Shown piece by piece: positions 1 through 8,445 of a stretch of DNA of 61,009 nucleotides. Positions within the stretch are counted from its first letter, which is position 1, and the number at the start of each line of letters is the position of its first letter. Origin of the DNA: an uncultured Acetatifactor sp. (GTDB lineage: Bacteria; Bacillota; Clostridia; Lachnospirales; Lachnospiraceae); the NCBI GenBank assembly GCA_949840885.1, contig CATKYJ010000027.1, positions 1 through 61,009 of the forward strand, in the 5' to 3' direction. The position numbers and the translations under genes are program-made. Below the pieces are notes generated by a model, which had not been told where the DNA came from, did no database searches, and was given only the letters and a program-made list of their open reading frames with translations.

Positions 1-1
1 C

Positions 2-781
2 TTCGACTACAGCGGGATCAGGGACTCCTACAGGGCAGACACCATATCTTTCGAGAAAGGGCAAGTGGCGGAGGCCGAGAAGCTTACCGCATTCTATATC
101 GGAGAGTGCATAGGGGACGTGGCCACGGCGGTCGTCCTCATAAAATGCGCGAAAGCGGCCACGGCAGGAGGTTCCCGAGGATTGATGGGAGGCCGCACTG
201 TCATGACAGCCAACATGGTGACGGCGGACGGCACGGTGGTTGCCGTTGAAGTGGAGTCAGGTGGCGCGGTAGCGGGAGTGGTGGGAGGTTTCCCAGATCC
301 CGGTTATGGATCAGGCTATGGCTCGGGAGGGGTGGACGACAGCTTCGGGAACCTCTGGGAGAGCATCTTCGGGGTTAAGGGGATGCATGGAAGTGGTTCA
401 GCTAAAGAAGAAATAACTGGTATTGTAAATGATGGAGCATATCGGGCAAGTAAATATTCAAGTTCTTGGCAAAAAGCAAGTTTGCAGGATGCAGTAAATA
501 GATTCGCACCAGATGCTAAACCAGTAGATACCAGTACGGGAAAACCAGTTTATAGGAATGATGATACAGGCATCGAGGTGGTATATGATAAGAGTGGAAA
601 TTATTTTAGGATCAATGATACCAAGGTAACTGGAAGAAGATCATATTTAGATTTAAATGGGAATAGGATTCCTAACAATGTTATGACCGAAATGGGTACA
701 CAAAGAGGTATGACTCAGGGAGAATATAATGCACTAACTCATTTTATGAACATTGACTCAGGAGGAAAGATATCTTGCTAA
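2..781 (+). CDS. C-terminal part of an Rhs/YD-type polymorphic toxin (5' partial)
   Basis: The frame is open from base 2, so the gene begins outside the window. The first ~130 codons are GC-rich and encode the Gly/Ala-rich, hydrophobic pre-toxin segment seen again at 2160-2440, 3880-4140 and 9720-9990. From about base 385 composition turns AT-rich and a distinct tip begins: about 100 residues with a KPVYRNDDTGIEVVYD stretch, then NYFRI and YLDLNGN. This is the usual layout of an exchangeable toxin domain on a conserved Rhs carrier, probably secreted and used against neighbouring cells. The tip looks like a small nuclease domain but I cannot name the family. The next gene overlaps its end by 7 nt, as expected for a cognate immunity gene. 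This appears to be the current, in-frame tip of the locus. Confidence 0.8.
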   Translation, partial: FDYSGIRDSYRADTISFEKGQVAEAEKLTAFYIGECIGDVATAVVLIKCAKAATAGGSRGLMGGRTVMTANMVTADGTVVAVEVESGGAVAGVVGGFPDPGYGSGYGSGGVDDSFGNLWESIFGVKGMHGSGSAKEEITGIVNDGAYRASKYSSSWQKASLQDAVNRFAPDAKPVDTSTGKPVYRNDDTGIEVVYDKSGNYFRINDTKVTGRRSYLDLNGNRIPNNVMTEMGTQRGMTQGEYNALTHFMNIDSGGKISC

Positions 782-1143
782 AAATGGCAGAAAGTATGAA
801 TTATGAAGTCTATAAGGAATATGAGGCAGTTCTTTTAAAAATAAAAGCCTTAAAGAAAATAGTACGTATTGGAGACTTTTATGGTGATGTGGAAAAGGTT
901 ATAATTTCACCAGAAGAAAGATGCTGTGTAATGGCAGGATGTGGAATTATTATTTATTTTCTGCATGAACCGTTTATTCCTTATGAATATGGAAAGGTGT
1001 GTGAGCAATGGAAAGAGTGGTATAGATCAGAAAATATATGGATAAGAAATGTAGTGATGGAAAAGGAGAGCGTAATAGAAATAGAAATGGAAAATGGAGA
1101 AAAAACAAAGATTCAAATTGGTTTGGATTTAAAAAGAAATTAA
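775..1143 (+). CDS. Candidate immunity protein for the upstream Rhs toxin tip
   Basis: This is an AT-rich 122-codon gene that starts inside the toxin stop region. The TTG at 775 lies 7 nt after a GGAGGAAAG ribosome site at 761-769; the ATG at 784 is the alternative start. The product is soluble and acidic, with no signal peptide and no family I recognise. Position and overlap, rather than sequence similarity, make it the immunity protein that would bind and neutralise the tip encoded at about 385-781. Confidence 0.7.
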   Translation: MLKMAESMNYEVYKEYEAVLLKIKALKKIVRIGDFYGDVEKVIISPEERCCVMAGCGIIIYFLHEPFIPYEYGKVCEQWKEWYRSENIWIRNVVMEKESVIEIEMENGEKTKIQIGLDLKRN

Positions 1144-1207
1144 ATGAATGTTTGGCTTTATCAAGCAGAAATCTCAAGGGGCTGTCGGAAAATAGATAGT
1201 TCAGTAA

Positions 1208-1435
1208 AATCAGAGGCGGCGACATGCAACAATAACAGGACAACAACATTCGTTATATAGTGAGTTCGCAAAAACAGGGAAGAGGCTCACTTTGGATGCT
1301 ATGAAAGAAATTGAAATCAAAGCATTAATTAATTCTGGAGTACCCAAGGATTATGCAATTAATGCAGTTGAAAAAGCCATTGCTGATTTGATAAAGCATG
1401 GAGTAACTGGACCAGTTAGGATTCCATGGAACTGA
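1208..1435 (+). pseudogene. Orphan toxin-tip remnant (no start)
   Basis: An open frame without a start codon or ribosome site runs from 1208 to a TGA at 1433. It encodes the end of a toxin domain, including TITGQQHSLYSEFAKTGKR and a final GPVRIPWN. Such compact tails ending in a Pro-Trp-Asn motif are typical of Rhs/WapA-type tips. It is separated from any Rhs carrier, so it cannot be expressed as a secreted toxin. It probably serves as a silent cassette with the immunity gene 22 nt downstream. The family is unknown. Confidence 0.6.
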
Positions 1436-1457
1436 AACTGATTGGAGGGAGATTTAT

Positions 1458-1859
1458 ATGGAAGACATTTCAAAAGAGCAGAAAAAAAAGATTTTAGATT
1501 TTTTTGGGAGATTAGTGATATTGAGTGTGCGTGATGGAGCTTTAAAAATTTCTATGGATATTGTACAACAGAAAACACCTAATCCTATCAAAAGAAAGCA
1601 ATACAGGGAGCTTGAGGGGTTAACACCTCTGCAGCAGGAAGCCATATGCGATTTATTGTCAGAAACTATAACAGATACTATTTATCGATTTATGGAAATG
1701 TTTGAAGAAAATTCAAGCAAAATGAAAATTGTTGTAGAATATGAGGGAGAAGAGTTTGATTTGTCACAAATTAGCGAAGTAATGGGAAGTGAAATTGCTT
1801 GTTTTGATGAAAGTGGGTGGATACAAAAATTTTCTGAAATAGGTCGCTTTGTGTTATAA
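1458..1859 (+). CDS. Candidate orphan immunity protein
   Basis: A 133-residue acidic, soluble protein whose ATG at 1458 follows a GGAGGGA ribosome site at 1443-1449. It lies directly behind the toxin-tip remnant ending at 1435, so it is probably the immunity partner of that tip. The frame is intact although the tip is broken, which is what is expected if orphan immunity genes are kept to protect against siblings still carrying the toxin. No known domain is recognised. Confidence 0.65.
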   Translation: MEDISKEQKKKILDFFGRLVILSVRDGALKISMDIVQQKTPNPIKRKQYRELEGLTPLQQEAICDLLSETITDTIYRFMEMFEENSSKMKIVVEYEGEEFDLSQISEVMGSEIACFDESGWIQKFSEIGRFVL

Positions 1860-1991
1860 AATAATTATGTGTAGGGTATCATGGAAATGTAATATTTGCG
1901 GTTCTGTGAAAAGCTTGTGTTTCTACCATAGCTGCACAACTGCAGTTACAACGGAATCTACATCCGGTTATGAGTAGCTGGTGTCAGTCCC

Positions 1992-2789
1992 GTGCCAGCT
2001 GCCCTTACCGAAAAGGCGTACAGCGTCCTGCACCGCCAGGACTACCCGAACCCCCTGCTGGGAGAGTCGCTCCCCCTGTACAGCGAGTGGCGCCCCACAG
2101 AGTGGCTAAAGGGGCAGATCGCGGCAAACGAGACCAGGATCCAGGCCCTGACCGGTGAGATAGAGGACAGGAATGCATACTACATCGGGAGGTGTGGCGG
2201 GGATGTCCTGACCGGTTTCATAGGATTCGCGGAATCATTTCTCGGAAGCTCCATGGCAACATTCGGTGCCAGTACCCTGGCAGCGGAAGCGGCAAGCGGC
2301 GCAGGGCTCGTGCTGGCACCAGGATCGATGGCAATGGTGGTCGGAGGTGTCCTGATCGCGGTCGATGGGGCCACAGAGACGGCCTATGCTGTCCAGATGC
2401 TCGGCGAGGACATAGGGAGGTACCGGGAGAGCAAGGCTGAGAGTGAGGGTGGCTCTGAAGCTAGTAATAAAATAACTAGAAGTGAGCACGCAAAATCAAG
2501 AGAATTAAACGGACGAAATGTAGGTACTGCCATCAATGACTTAAATAAGGCACGACCAAATGATATTTATTTGCAGGATGATGGTCGATATGTGATAAAA
2601 GGATCAAATGGACGTGTTCATATAATGGAACCAGACGGAGAAATAGTGACAACTATGAACAATGTTACAAATTTTAACAAAAGGGTTTCAAGTGGCAGAT
2701 ATGTGCCTTTAACAGAGGCACAAAAAATAGAATTTCCTCAAAAGTTTGGATCATATTTAAATGGTACGTGGTCATCATATAAATGGTAG
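1992..2789 (+). CDS. Orphan Rhs C-terminal fragment with pre-toxin region and toxin tip
   Basis: 265 codons from a GTG. The first ~150 residues are GC-rich Rhs C-terminal sequence (LPLYSEWRPTEWLKGQ, then AYYIGRCGGDVLTG and a Gly/Ala-rich hydrophobic stretch) almost identical to 9720-9990. Residues from about 155 are AT-rich and form a different tip (LNGRNVGTAINDLNKARPND ... FGSYLNGTWSSYKW). There is no Rhs barrel or export region in front and no clear ribosome site, so this is likely a displaced tip cassette, transcribed at best by read-through. A 43-bp piece of its start (1995-2037) recurs at 11059-11101. Confidence 0.65.
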   Translation: MPAALTEKAYSVLHRQDYPNPLLGESLPLYSEWRPTEWLKGQIAANETRIQALTGEIEDRNAYYIGRCGGDVLTGFIGFAESFLGSSMATFGASTLAAEAASGAGLVLAPGSMAMVVGGVLIAVDGATETAYAVQMLGEDIGRYRESKAESEGGSEASNKITRSEHAKSRELNGRNVGTAINDLNKARPNDIYLQDDGRYVIKGSNGRVHIMEPDGEIVTTMNNVTNFNKRVSSGRYVPLTEAQKIEFPQKFGSYLNGTWSSYKW

Positions 2790-2801
2790 GGAGGGGTTAT
2801 T

Positions 2802-3128
2802 TTGAACTGTAGACAGAAAAAAAAGCTAAGAAAAAGATTGTATAAGGAATTTATAGAAGATGTAGCTTTGGAAATCAGTTTAAATACTTATTGGCGAAAA
2901 AGGATTTTGAGACAATCGTTCTATGAAAAGCTTGAAATCACTTATCGTAATCCAACTCAAATTCCAAAATACATTTTAAAAGACATAGCAACATATAAAT
3001 TAGAATTTGAGGTGATGAGGACTAGATCATGTAGAGAGTATTTTGATAAGGGATTAGATATTTTTAAATTTCAATCCAAAGAATTTCCGGCAATAATTCG
3101 TTATACCGGAAATAATCCCAAAGTGTAA
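2802..3128 (+). CDS. Candidate immunity protein
   Basis: A 108-residue, very basic, Lys/Arg-rich protein encoded 12 nt behind the orphan tip. The TTG at 2802 follows a GGGAGGGG ribosome site. Gene order (tip, then a small AT-rich gene) makes it the partner of the 1992-2789 tip. No family is recognised. Confidence 0.6.
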   Translation: MNCRQKKKLRKRLYKEFIEDVALEISLNTYWRKRILRQSFYEKLEITYRNPTQIPKYILKDIATYKLEFEVMRTRSCREYFDKGLDIFKFQSKEFPAIIRYTGNNPKV

Positions 3129-3205
3129 TTTGGCTGGAGAGAACATTAAATTAGAGATGGATTTCTAATAGTAGATCAAGATTTTGATGGAATCAAAATA
3201 GAAAT

Positions 3206-3517
3206 ACTCGGCGCGTTTCAAATTACTACCGCACCTACAACTGCTGCGACTACAATGGAACCGGCATCCAGCTGAAAGCAAACGGCGAGGTCAGCCCCAC
3301 GGAGGAGAAGCTGATTAACCTCATAGCCCCTGCAGGAGCCATCCTTACCAGCAAGTACGAGCTGATCGAGTACGTCAACCGTGAGTATGTGGAAGTCCTG
3401 GTGGAGCAGAACATCAACGGCCGCACAGACACCACCTACACCTATGGCGTGGATCGGATCAGCAAAGAACTCTTCAACGAGGCCAACAAAACGTCCTACT
3501 ACCTGGGCGAAACATAG
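3206..3517 (+). pseudogene. Rhs core fragment
   Basis: A GC-rich frame with no start encodes typical Rhs core sequence (NYYRTYNCCDYNGTGIQLK, TYTYGVDRISKELFNEANK, TSYYLGE). It is cut by a TAG inside the hairpin at 3505-3564, after which core sequence resumes as YDQRGSVAGLAD. It is a leftover of an Rhs gene end and provides homology for recombination with the live gene upstream. Confidence 0.7.
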
Positions 3518-3564
3518 ATTTTCTAAGGCAGTGTATTTTACTGCCTTAGAAAATCTTTTCGCCC
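3505..3564. repeat. 60-bp hairpin element, copy 1
   Basis: The outer arm GGGCGAAA (3505-3512) pairs with TTTCGCCC (3557-3564). After an unpaired CAT, the inner arm 3516-3532 pairs perfectly with 3540-3556 (17 bp) around a 7-nt loop. It interrupts an Rhs core frame and is followed at once by TATGAC (Tyr-Asp). A second element of exactly the same length and design lies at 9598-9657, with several bases changed on both sides of the stem. It resembles neither a terminator with a T-run nor a standard IS end. Confidence 0.85.
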
Positions 3565-3647
3565 TATGACCAAAGGGGCAGCGTAGCCGGCCTGGCAGAT
3601 GCAAAAGGCCACCTGTTGCAGAGGAGCTGTACGAGCAGCAGATAGAA

Positions 3648-4486
3648 ATGGAATACTACGAGGCCTCCACCTCGGCAGGGGTAGTGGACTCCGTGCTGTC
3701 CGCCGCGGCCAACACAGTCATATTTGCCTACAATGTCGTAGCAATTGGCACAAACCTGACACAATCGTTTTTCACCAGGGAGCTTGGGAGCGAATACGGA
3801 GACAAAAGGTACGAGTATCCCGTCCCCCTGATCCCATGGGACACTGCGGACAACTACCTGGAGAACAACGCGTCCAAAGTATGGAACATGGAAAGCTACC
3901 ATGCCGGCAGGTGCGGCGGGGACGTCCTCGTGACTGCCGGAAGCCTGCTGGCGAGCGTCTATGGCATTTACAACATATGCAATGGACTGAAGAACGTGCC
4001 TGCCCGGATAAGGTCTGGCTCCAAGGGCAGCAAGCTGTTCGTATTTGCAAATAGCCAAGCCGCGGGACGCAGCTGGAGCCTGGTGACCAGCGGTGCCAAG
4101 GCTTTGAATGTTGCCGGAACTGTCCTGGCAGACGCTGTAGCATTCGATGCGCTTACAGATTTCCGGGATCGGGTTTCTAGGATTGGCGGGAATAAAGGCA
4201 CTGGAGGCAGCATGGGAGCTAAGGAGGCTCTAAGGTTAGCATTGAAGCTGGAGATAAAACTCCCAGAGGGCGAGAGTACACGGAACATGGTGCAAGTCGA
4301 GCAAATGAAAGGGGATTTGACTCTCAAAAAATTGATAGCATCATAGATAATAATTATAGACATCGGATAAAGGAAATTGATAAAAAGACAGGATCAGTAA
4401 CCTGGAGGTATCAAGATAAGCGTGGAAACACTGTGATAAGAAAGGCGAATTGTAAAAATGGAAAATATATTTATAGAACTATTTAA
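3648..4486 (+). pseudogene. Orphan Rhs pre-toxin region and toxin tip, split by a frame change at an A-run
   Basis: The ORF from 3648 to 4346 encodes Rhs pre-toxin sequence (YHAGRCGGDVLVT, hydrophobic Gly/Ala segments) and the start of a tip. It stops at 4346, but the -1 frame is open from the six-A run at 4326-4331 to a TAA at 4484 and encodes a sensible tip end (TGSVTWRYQDKRGNTVIRK ... GKYIYRTI). One missing A, or -1 slippage on AAA AAA, would join them. The tail overlaps the next gene by 29 nt, as toxin/immunity pairs often do. Most likely a displaced, mutated tip. Confidence 0.6.
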
Positions 4487-4793
4487 CAAATACCCATCTT
4501 ATGTTGAATTAGGTATGATTATAGATATTCAATCTTTTTTTGATGAGCGAGAAGACATAAAGGAGTATGACCTTAATGTGGATGAAACTGAAAAAAAATT
4601 GTTGCTAAATATAAAATTAAAAGCATTTTCCAAATGGTCTGCTCAGAAATTATTTTCTGAATTTGTATGTATTGAAGGATATGACGATATTAATTTACAC
4701 ATTTGCGAGAAAGAAGAACAGCATGTTAGATACTTATATCTTACAGCTAATCAAAATTTTCGTGCTGTTAAGATGGAAATAGTTATTAAATAG
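4458..4793 (+). CDS. Candidate immunity protein
   Basis: A 111-residue acidic protein beginning with ATG at 4458 inside the end of the shifted toxin frame. No known domain is recognised. Parts of this gene and of the toxin tail before it are found again, rearranged, at 6890-7016: the start in direct orientation and the 3' end in inverted orientation. This suggests that the toxin/immunity pair was once duplicated. Partner of the 3648-4486 tip by position. Confidence 0.6.
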   Translation: MENIFIELFNKYPSYVELGMIIDIQSFFDEREDIKEYDLNVDETEKKLLLNIKLKAFSKWSAQKLFSEFVCIEGYDDINLHICEKEEQHVRYLYLTANQNFRAVKMEIVIK

Positions 4794-4889
4794 TATCTGA
4801 TTTGTGCTGCCTATGTTACAATGGCAAGAAGACAAATTTTAAGCCTTTAGCGAGGATAGATTATTTCTATAGGCAGTGAGGATAAGAAG

Positions 4890-5102
4890 ATGAAATATAA
4901 GTGTCCATGTTGTGGAAACTATACTTTGAATGGACGGCCACCAGGTACATATGAAATTTGTATGATTTGTCAATGGGAAGATGATCAAGTCCAATATGAT
5001 GACCCGACATATGCAGGCGGTGCTAACGAATTATGTTTGAATGATGCAAGAAAACTATATGAGTTGCATAAAGGAGTTGTGGCCAAGCGGAAGGAAAGAT
5101 AG
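4890..5102 (+). CDS. CPCC-type cysteine-rich zinc-binding protein
   Basis: A 70-residue protein starting MKYKCPCCGNYTL, with a second CMIC pair and WEDD followed by DDPTYAGGAN. This is the signature of the Cys_rich_CPCC family, which is frequent next to polymorphic toxins and is thought to act as an immunity or accessory protein. The four cysteines probably bind one zinc. Start ATG at 4890 after GTGAGGATAAGAAG. The last ~10 residues run into Rhs-like DNA, so the C-terminus may have been altered by recombination. Confidence 0.75.
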   Translation: MKYKCPCCGNYTLNGRPPGTYEICMICQWEDDQVQYDDPTYAGGANELCLNDARKLYELHKGVVAKRKER

Positions 5103-5139
5103 ATCTACCAGCCTCTGCCATCGCCGTCTTCATGATCGA

Positions 5140-5585
5140 GGCAATGCGCTATGCCAATAAGGGGATGTCGAGGCAGTGGAACAATGCTCATCAGGGAACT
5201 TCCCTATAAGGGGCGGTATGAACCCCTGATAGAGATTTCGGTGGAAAAGGAGGGGGCGGTACGTTCATCATATTTTGCAACTTCAACGCCCTGGTGGAGA
5301 AGTCCTATACGGACGCCACGGGACAGGAGAGCGCAAAAACCGTTGACTACGCCTATGACGCCCTGGCGGAGCGGACCTTCATGGCGGACGGCACCGGCGA
5401 CACCGGAGTACACCTATGATGCCCTGGGGAGCACCATCACCTACCCAGACGGCACAAAGGTGTCCTACGAGTACGATCAACGACAACCTGGTAAAGGTCA
5501 CGGGCAGAAAAGGCGAAACAACCATGACTGCCTACGGCATCTACAATGGACTGAAGAATGTGCCTGCCCGGCTTTGCCGGGCGAT
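5140..5585 (+). pseudogene. Rhs/YD-repeat fragments, multiply frameshifted
   Basis: GC-rich remnants of YD repeats in more than one frame: EKSYTDATGQESAKTVDYAY, then YDALGSTITYPDGTKVSYEYD. Frames change at about 5400 and 5475. The block ends in ATGACTGCCTACGGCATCTACAATG-like sequence also present near 3957-3985. No start or ribosome site is present. It is a relic left by recombination between Rhs copies. Confidence 0.65.
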
Positions 5586-5617
5586 GCTTTAACTGGTGGT
5601 ATACGAGGAGGATATTG

Positions 5618-5968
5618 ATGGAAGCAAAAGAATTAAATCGATTATTAATCGATAGATTTCCTGAATTGGAAAAGAAGTATCATGATGAAGTAGACTGGCA
5701 GGAAGGAAATGAAACAGGGAGTCATGTTGTGTATGGAGATGTGTTAGCGCCATATCTGGAAGCAGCCGTTGCCCAAAACAATCAAGAGGTCTTAAAAAAG
5801 ATATTTGTTTTTGTTGAGGAGATTCTTTGTCTAAATGAAGATTATTCTGATGAAGTTATTATGTTTAGCGTGTTGGAAAGGATATTATATGACAAAGAAC
5901 AAGTTCAAAATTGTAGAAAGTATTTTGGAAAACGCACAGAAAAGGTAATTAGAGAGATGCGACAGTAG
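5618..5968 (+). CDS. Candidate orphan immunity protein (DUF7674-like)
   Basis: A 116-residue acidic helical protein (LNRLLIDRFPELEKKYHDEV ... VFVEEILCLNEDYSDEV). ATG at 5618 follows an AGGAGG ribosome site at 5607-5612. The sequence resembles small DUF7674-type proteins found in toxin/immunity neighbourhoods; this assignment is from memory of motifs and is tentative. Its toxin partner is gone: only Rhs remnants precede it. Confidence 0.6.
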   Translation: MEAKELNRLLIDRFPELEKKYHDEVDWQEGNETGSHVVYGDVLAPYLEAAVAQNNQEVLKKIFVFVEEILCLNEDYSDEVIMFSVLERILYDKEQVQNCRKYFGKRTEKVIREMRQ

Positions 5969-6124
5969 GCGCTGGTGAAAAGATTTAGACAATCGTCAGC
6001 ACTGACTGTAAATAATAATGGCCAGGTAGACTTTTCGGTGCCAGGGATGTCTGCCCGACCATTATGCTTTTGAGGAAGAACAGGCTATAAGGTTGTAGAA
6101 AGAATCTACTATATGTATAATAGA

Positions 6125-6320
6125 AATGGCTGTATGGAACATGGAAAGCTACTACATCGGCAGATACGGCGGGGACGTCCTTGTGACTCGGAAGCCTGCC
6201 GGCGAGTGCCTATGGCATCTACAATATATACAATAGCTTGAAGAATGTGTCCTCTAGGATAATGTTAGACTCCAATGGAGAGGAAGCAAATGGCTCATAT
6301 TTGCCAATAACTAGGCGGCC
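6125..6320 (+). pseudogene. Decayed copy of Rhs pre-toxin region
   Basis: A diverged, frameshifted copy of 3880-4080: the sequence for VWNMESY, RYGGDVLVT and NSLKNV can still be read in pieces. The flanking 5969-6124 holds short scraps with no convincing frame. It marks another former tip junction. Confidence 0.6.
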
Positions 6321-6331
6321 ACACCATATTT

Positions 6332-6763
6332 ATAGAACAGCCGGACGGCTCCACGGTGTCTTACAGCTATGACAGACTGGGCAGGACGGTCTCGACCACC
6401 GACCAGCTCGGCACAACCACATATCTGTCTTATGACGGGAATGGTAACCTGACCTCCATCCGGGACGATGCCAGGGCCTACACCTATGAATACGACGCAA
6501 GGAACTTTCTGGTAAAGACCACGGATTCCCTGGGCGGGACCCACACCTATGCCTACGACAGGGCCGGGAACCTGACGTCCGCCGCCAACGAGCTGGGCAG
6601 CAGCACCGCCTACGCCTACGATGCCCTGGATCGCCTGCTGACCGTGACGGACGCCCTGGGCGGAACCCTGACCTACACCTACGACAGGGAGGACAGGCCC
6701 CTCACCGTGACCACGCCACAGAAATTGATTCCGCGACTAGATAGAGGTAGTTCTTGTAAATAA
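6332..6763 (+). pseudogene. YD-repeat fragment of an Rhs gene
   Basis: About six successive YD repeats (YSYDRLGRTVSTTDQLGTTT, YEYDARNFLVKTTDSLGG, YAYDALDRLLTVTDALGG) with high GC content, no start and no export signal. It ends abruptly at PLTVTTPQK, where unrelated AT-rich sequence begins. In intact Rhs proteins these repeats form the beta-barrel cocoon around the toxin, so this is a detached core piece. Confidence 0.75.
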
Positions 6764-6938
6764 TCCTTTTGTGGGCTTCAAACCTGGCAATGTATGGCAT
6801 TGCTTAAGGCTGAAGCCTGCTGAGGAAAATGCAATAAAACAGAGAATAATAAGTGAAATCCCATTTGAAGACCAAATAGTGTCCTTTAGAAGAAAGGCGA
6901 ATTATAAAAATGGAAAATATATTTATAGAACTATTTAA
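6756..6938 (+). pseudogene. Chimeric toxin-tip remnant
   Basis: A start-less AT-rich frame (FVGFKPGNVWHCLRLKPAEE ... FEDQIVSFRR) whose end, KANYKNGKYIYRTI, matches the end of the 3648-4486 tip. It looks like two different tip ends joined by recombination. No function can be assigned. Confidence 0.5.
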
Positions 6939-7016
6939 CAAATACCCATCTTATGTTGAATTAGGTATTGTAACATAGGCAGCACAAATCAGATACTATT
7001 TAATAACTATTTCCAT
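6890..7016. repeat. Fold-back relic of the 4458-4793 immunity gene
   Basis: Bases 6890-6966 repeat 4439-4514 in direct orientation (toxin tail plus the first ~19 codons of the immunity gene). Bases 6967-7016 are the exact reverse complement of 4773-4822 (the 3' end of the same gene and its trailer). The middle of the gene is missing. This shape needs a deletion-inversion event. Confidence 0.85.
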
Positions 7017-7018
7017 AT

Positions 7019-7184
7019 GGATATGTAGCCAAGGTCAATGAAGGGCAACAAAAGAAACATATTCCAGGAACTAATGAATACGAGAATTCGGTAATAAATG
7101 GAAGCCAAAGAAGCACCATGAATGGAAATCTGGAGGTATGGAAATAAGGGAGCACATATTGTTCCTGCAAGACCAACACGTTAG
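7019..7184 (+). pseudogene. Ntox50-like toxin tip remnant
   Basis: The frame encodes YVAKVNEGQQKKHIPGTNEY, the characteristic opening of the Ntox50 (BECR-fold RNase) toxin domain. After an internal deletion and frame change it ends GAHIVPARPTR, the characteristic ending with the conserved HIVPARP. About half of the domain is missing, so it is inactive. Family recognised from motifs. Confidence 0.65.
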
Positions 7185-7196
7185 AATGAGGTGAGA

Positions 7197-7517
7197 ATGA
7201 TGAACAAGTATTTTTCGAACGAAGAGAAACAAATGATGGACAGATTATTTGGGTCAATTAATAAAAATCCAAGTGAGGTATATATTTTAACATTTTCAAA
7301 TGGGGATGTCATTGAAGCACAGGCAGACACATGCTTCGAGACAGACAATAGATTAGATGATGATGACCCAAATTACGAAGAGTATCATGCTTGTGCAATG
7401 GAAGTAGTAAGGATAATTGCAGACAAAAATAAAATGTTAAAAGAAGGCCAATTAATAGAAATCAATTATCATAACTATCCCCAACAAATAATTGATTCAC
7501 AAGGTAATGTATTATAA
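7197..7517 (+). CDS. Candidate immunity protein to an Ntox50-like toxin
   Basis: An acidic protein of 106 residues (NGDVIEAQADTCFETDNRLD, then YHACAMEVVRII). GAGGTGAG at 7188-7195 precedes ATG 7197 / ATG 7200. It lies 12 nt behind the Ntox50-like remnant and so is its probable immunity gene, retained after the toxin decayed. Confidence 0.65.
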   Translation: MMNKYFSNEEKQMMDRLFGSINKNPSEVYILTFSNGDVIEAQADTCFETDNRLDDDDPNYEEYHACAMEVVRIIADKNKMLKEGQLIEINYHNYPQQIIDSQGNVL

Positions 7518-7629
7518 AATACAATAACTCAGTTTCTTGACAGAAAGTGCTCCTATTACCTGCTGGAGATTGGAGAAAGCCTATATATGCTTGAAAAAAT
7601 GTTGATTTAGAGACGAAATATAGATTTTC

Positions 7630-7853
7630 AAACATTTAAAACGACATAAATATATTAGACAGGGAAGCAGGAAGCGAAATTCGGGAAAGGTATATAGAAA
7701 GCTTCATAGATACATTGTCCTCTCGCTATTATGAGATGATTAAGCAACGTCATAAATTCTAGGATGTCTATTGTTATCTTGGTTATTTGTGGGACTATTA
7801 AAAAAACATTGTTATTACAAGAGAATATGTTGAAGCAATAGCGAAAGGGAAAA
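7630..7853 (+). pseudogene. Broken copy of the 11333-11827 immunity gene
   Basis: About 220 bp closely match 11372-11585 (LDREAGSEIRERYIESF in this copy) but carry stop codons at the CAG-to-TAG change near 7761 and after DYLWDY-like sequence. The 5' and 3' ends of the gene are missing. It is a second, dead copy of an immunity gene that is intact 3.7 kb downstream. Confidence 0.75.
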
Positions 7854-7950
7854 GAGTTTAGGGGTAGCAGTAAAAAGCAACGAGATAAATGGTATGGAAT
7901 AAATGATGTAGATTTTCATAAGTGGTGAGAGCGAGAAAGAAAAAGGATGG
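7846..7950 (+). pseudogene. Toxin-tip tail remnant
   Basis: A short frame encodes FRGSSKKQRDKWYGINDVDF HKW-type sequence, interrupted by a TGA. SSKKxRDKWYG is a common ending motif of small polymorphic toxin tips. It directly precedes the small gene at 7957, presumably its former partner. Confidence 0.45.
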
Positions 7951-7956
7951 GGAGGT

Positions 7957-8175
7957 ATGGATATACAAGAGTTAATCCTAGATCCCAATAATATAAACTG
8001 TAGAGGAACTTTGATTTATGCTTTACGAGAATTGAACTGTGAACATAAATTAAGTAGGCTAATGCACATAATAGCGGATGGCAATTATGAAGTTAAATGG
8101 ACGATACAAGAGTTGCTTTTAGAAAAAATAGAGTCTATGAATGAATCTGACAAATCAAATTGCATCAATATATAG
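7957..8175 (+). CDS. Truncated candidate immunity protein
   Basis: 72 residues starting MDIQELILDPNNINCRGTLI; GGGGAGGT precedes the ATG at 7957. The sequence resembles the first half of a larger helical-repeat immunity protein. Its last codons run into the next toxin remnant, so it has probably been cut by recombination at about 8160. Confidence 0.5.
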   Translation: MDIQELILDPNNINCRGTLIYALRELNCEHKLSRLMHIIADGNYEVKWTIQELLLEKIESMNESDKSNCINI

Positions 8176-8441
8176 ACCCAGATGCGGTTTATGTTACAAA
8201 CAATAATAAACAGAATTTAGTATATCGAAAGGGAAATGATGTGGTAATTGTGGAAAGCCAAGGAAGCTCTAAAGGATATATTATAACCAGTTATGGACCA
8301 AGCGGCCCTAGGGGCGAGAGTGGTGCCGCAATATTTGGGGGAAGTCCTAAAGATCCTGGTATGCCTGTTACGCATGAAGACATATTAAATGGAATAAAGC
8401 AGCCAGGAGGAACATTCCCTCCAGCCACACAGATACGATAA
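8160..8441 (+). pseudogene. Toxin-tip C-terminal remnant
   Basis: Sequence encodes YIDPDAVYVTNNNKQNLVYR, then SYGPSGPRGESGAAIFGGSP and an ending PPATQIR. This is a typical compact toxin C-terminus without carrier or start. A 64-bp part (8321-8384) recurs at 13583-13646, joined there to Rhs core. The immunity gene follows 4 nt later. Confidence 0.55.
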
Positions 8442-8445
8442 AACC

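Noticed and set aside
3505..3564. Hairpin as a rho-independent terminator
   Set aside because: There is no T-run after the full 60-bp structure, and the same design with altered sequence recurs at 9598.
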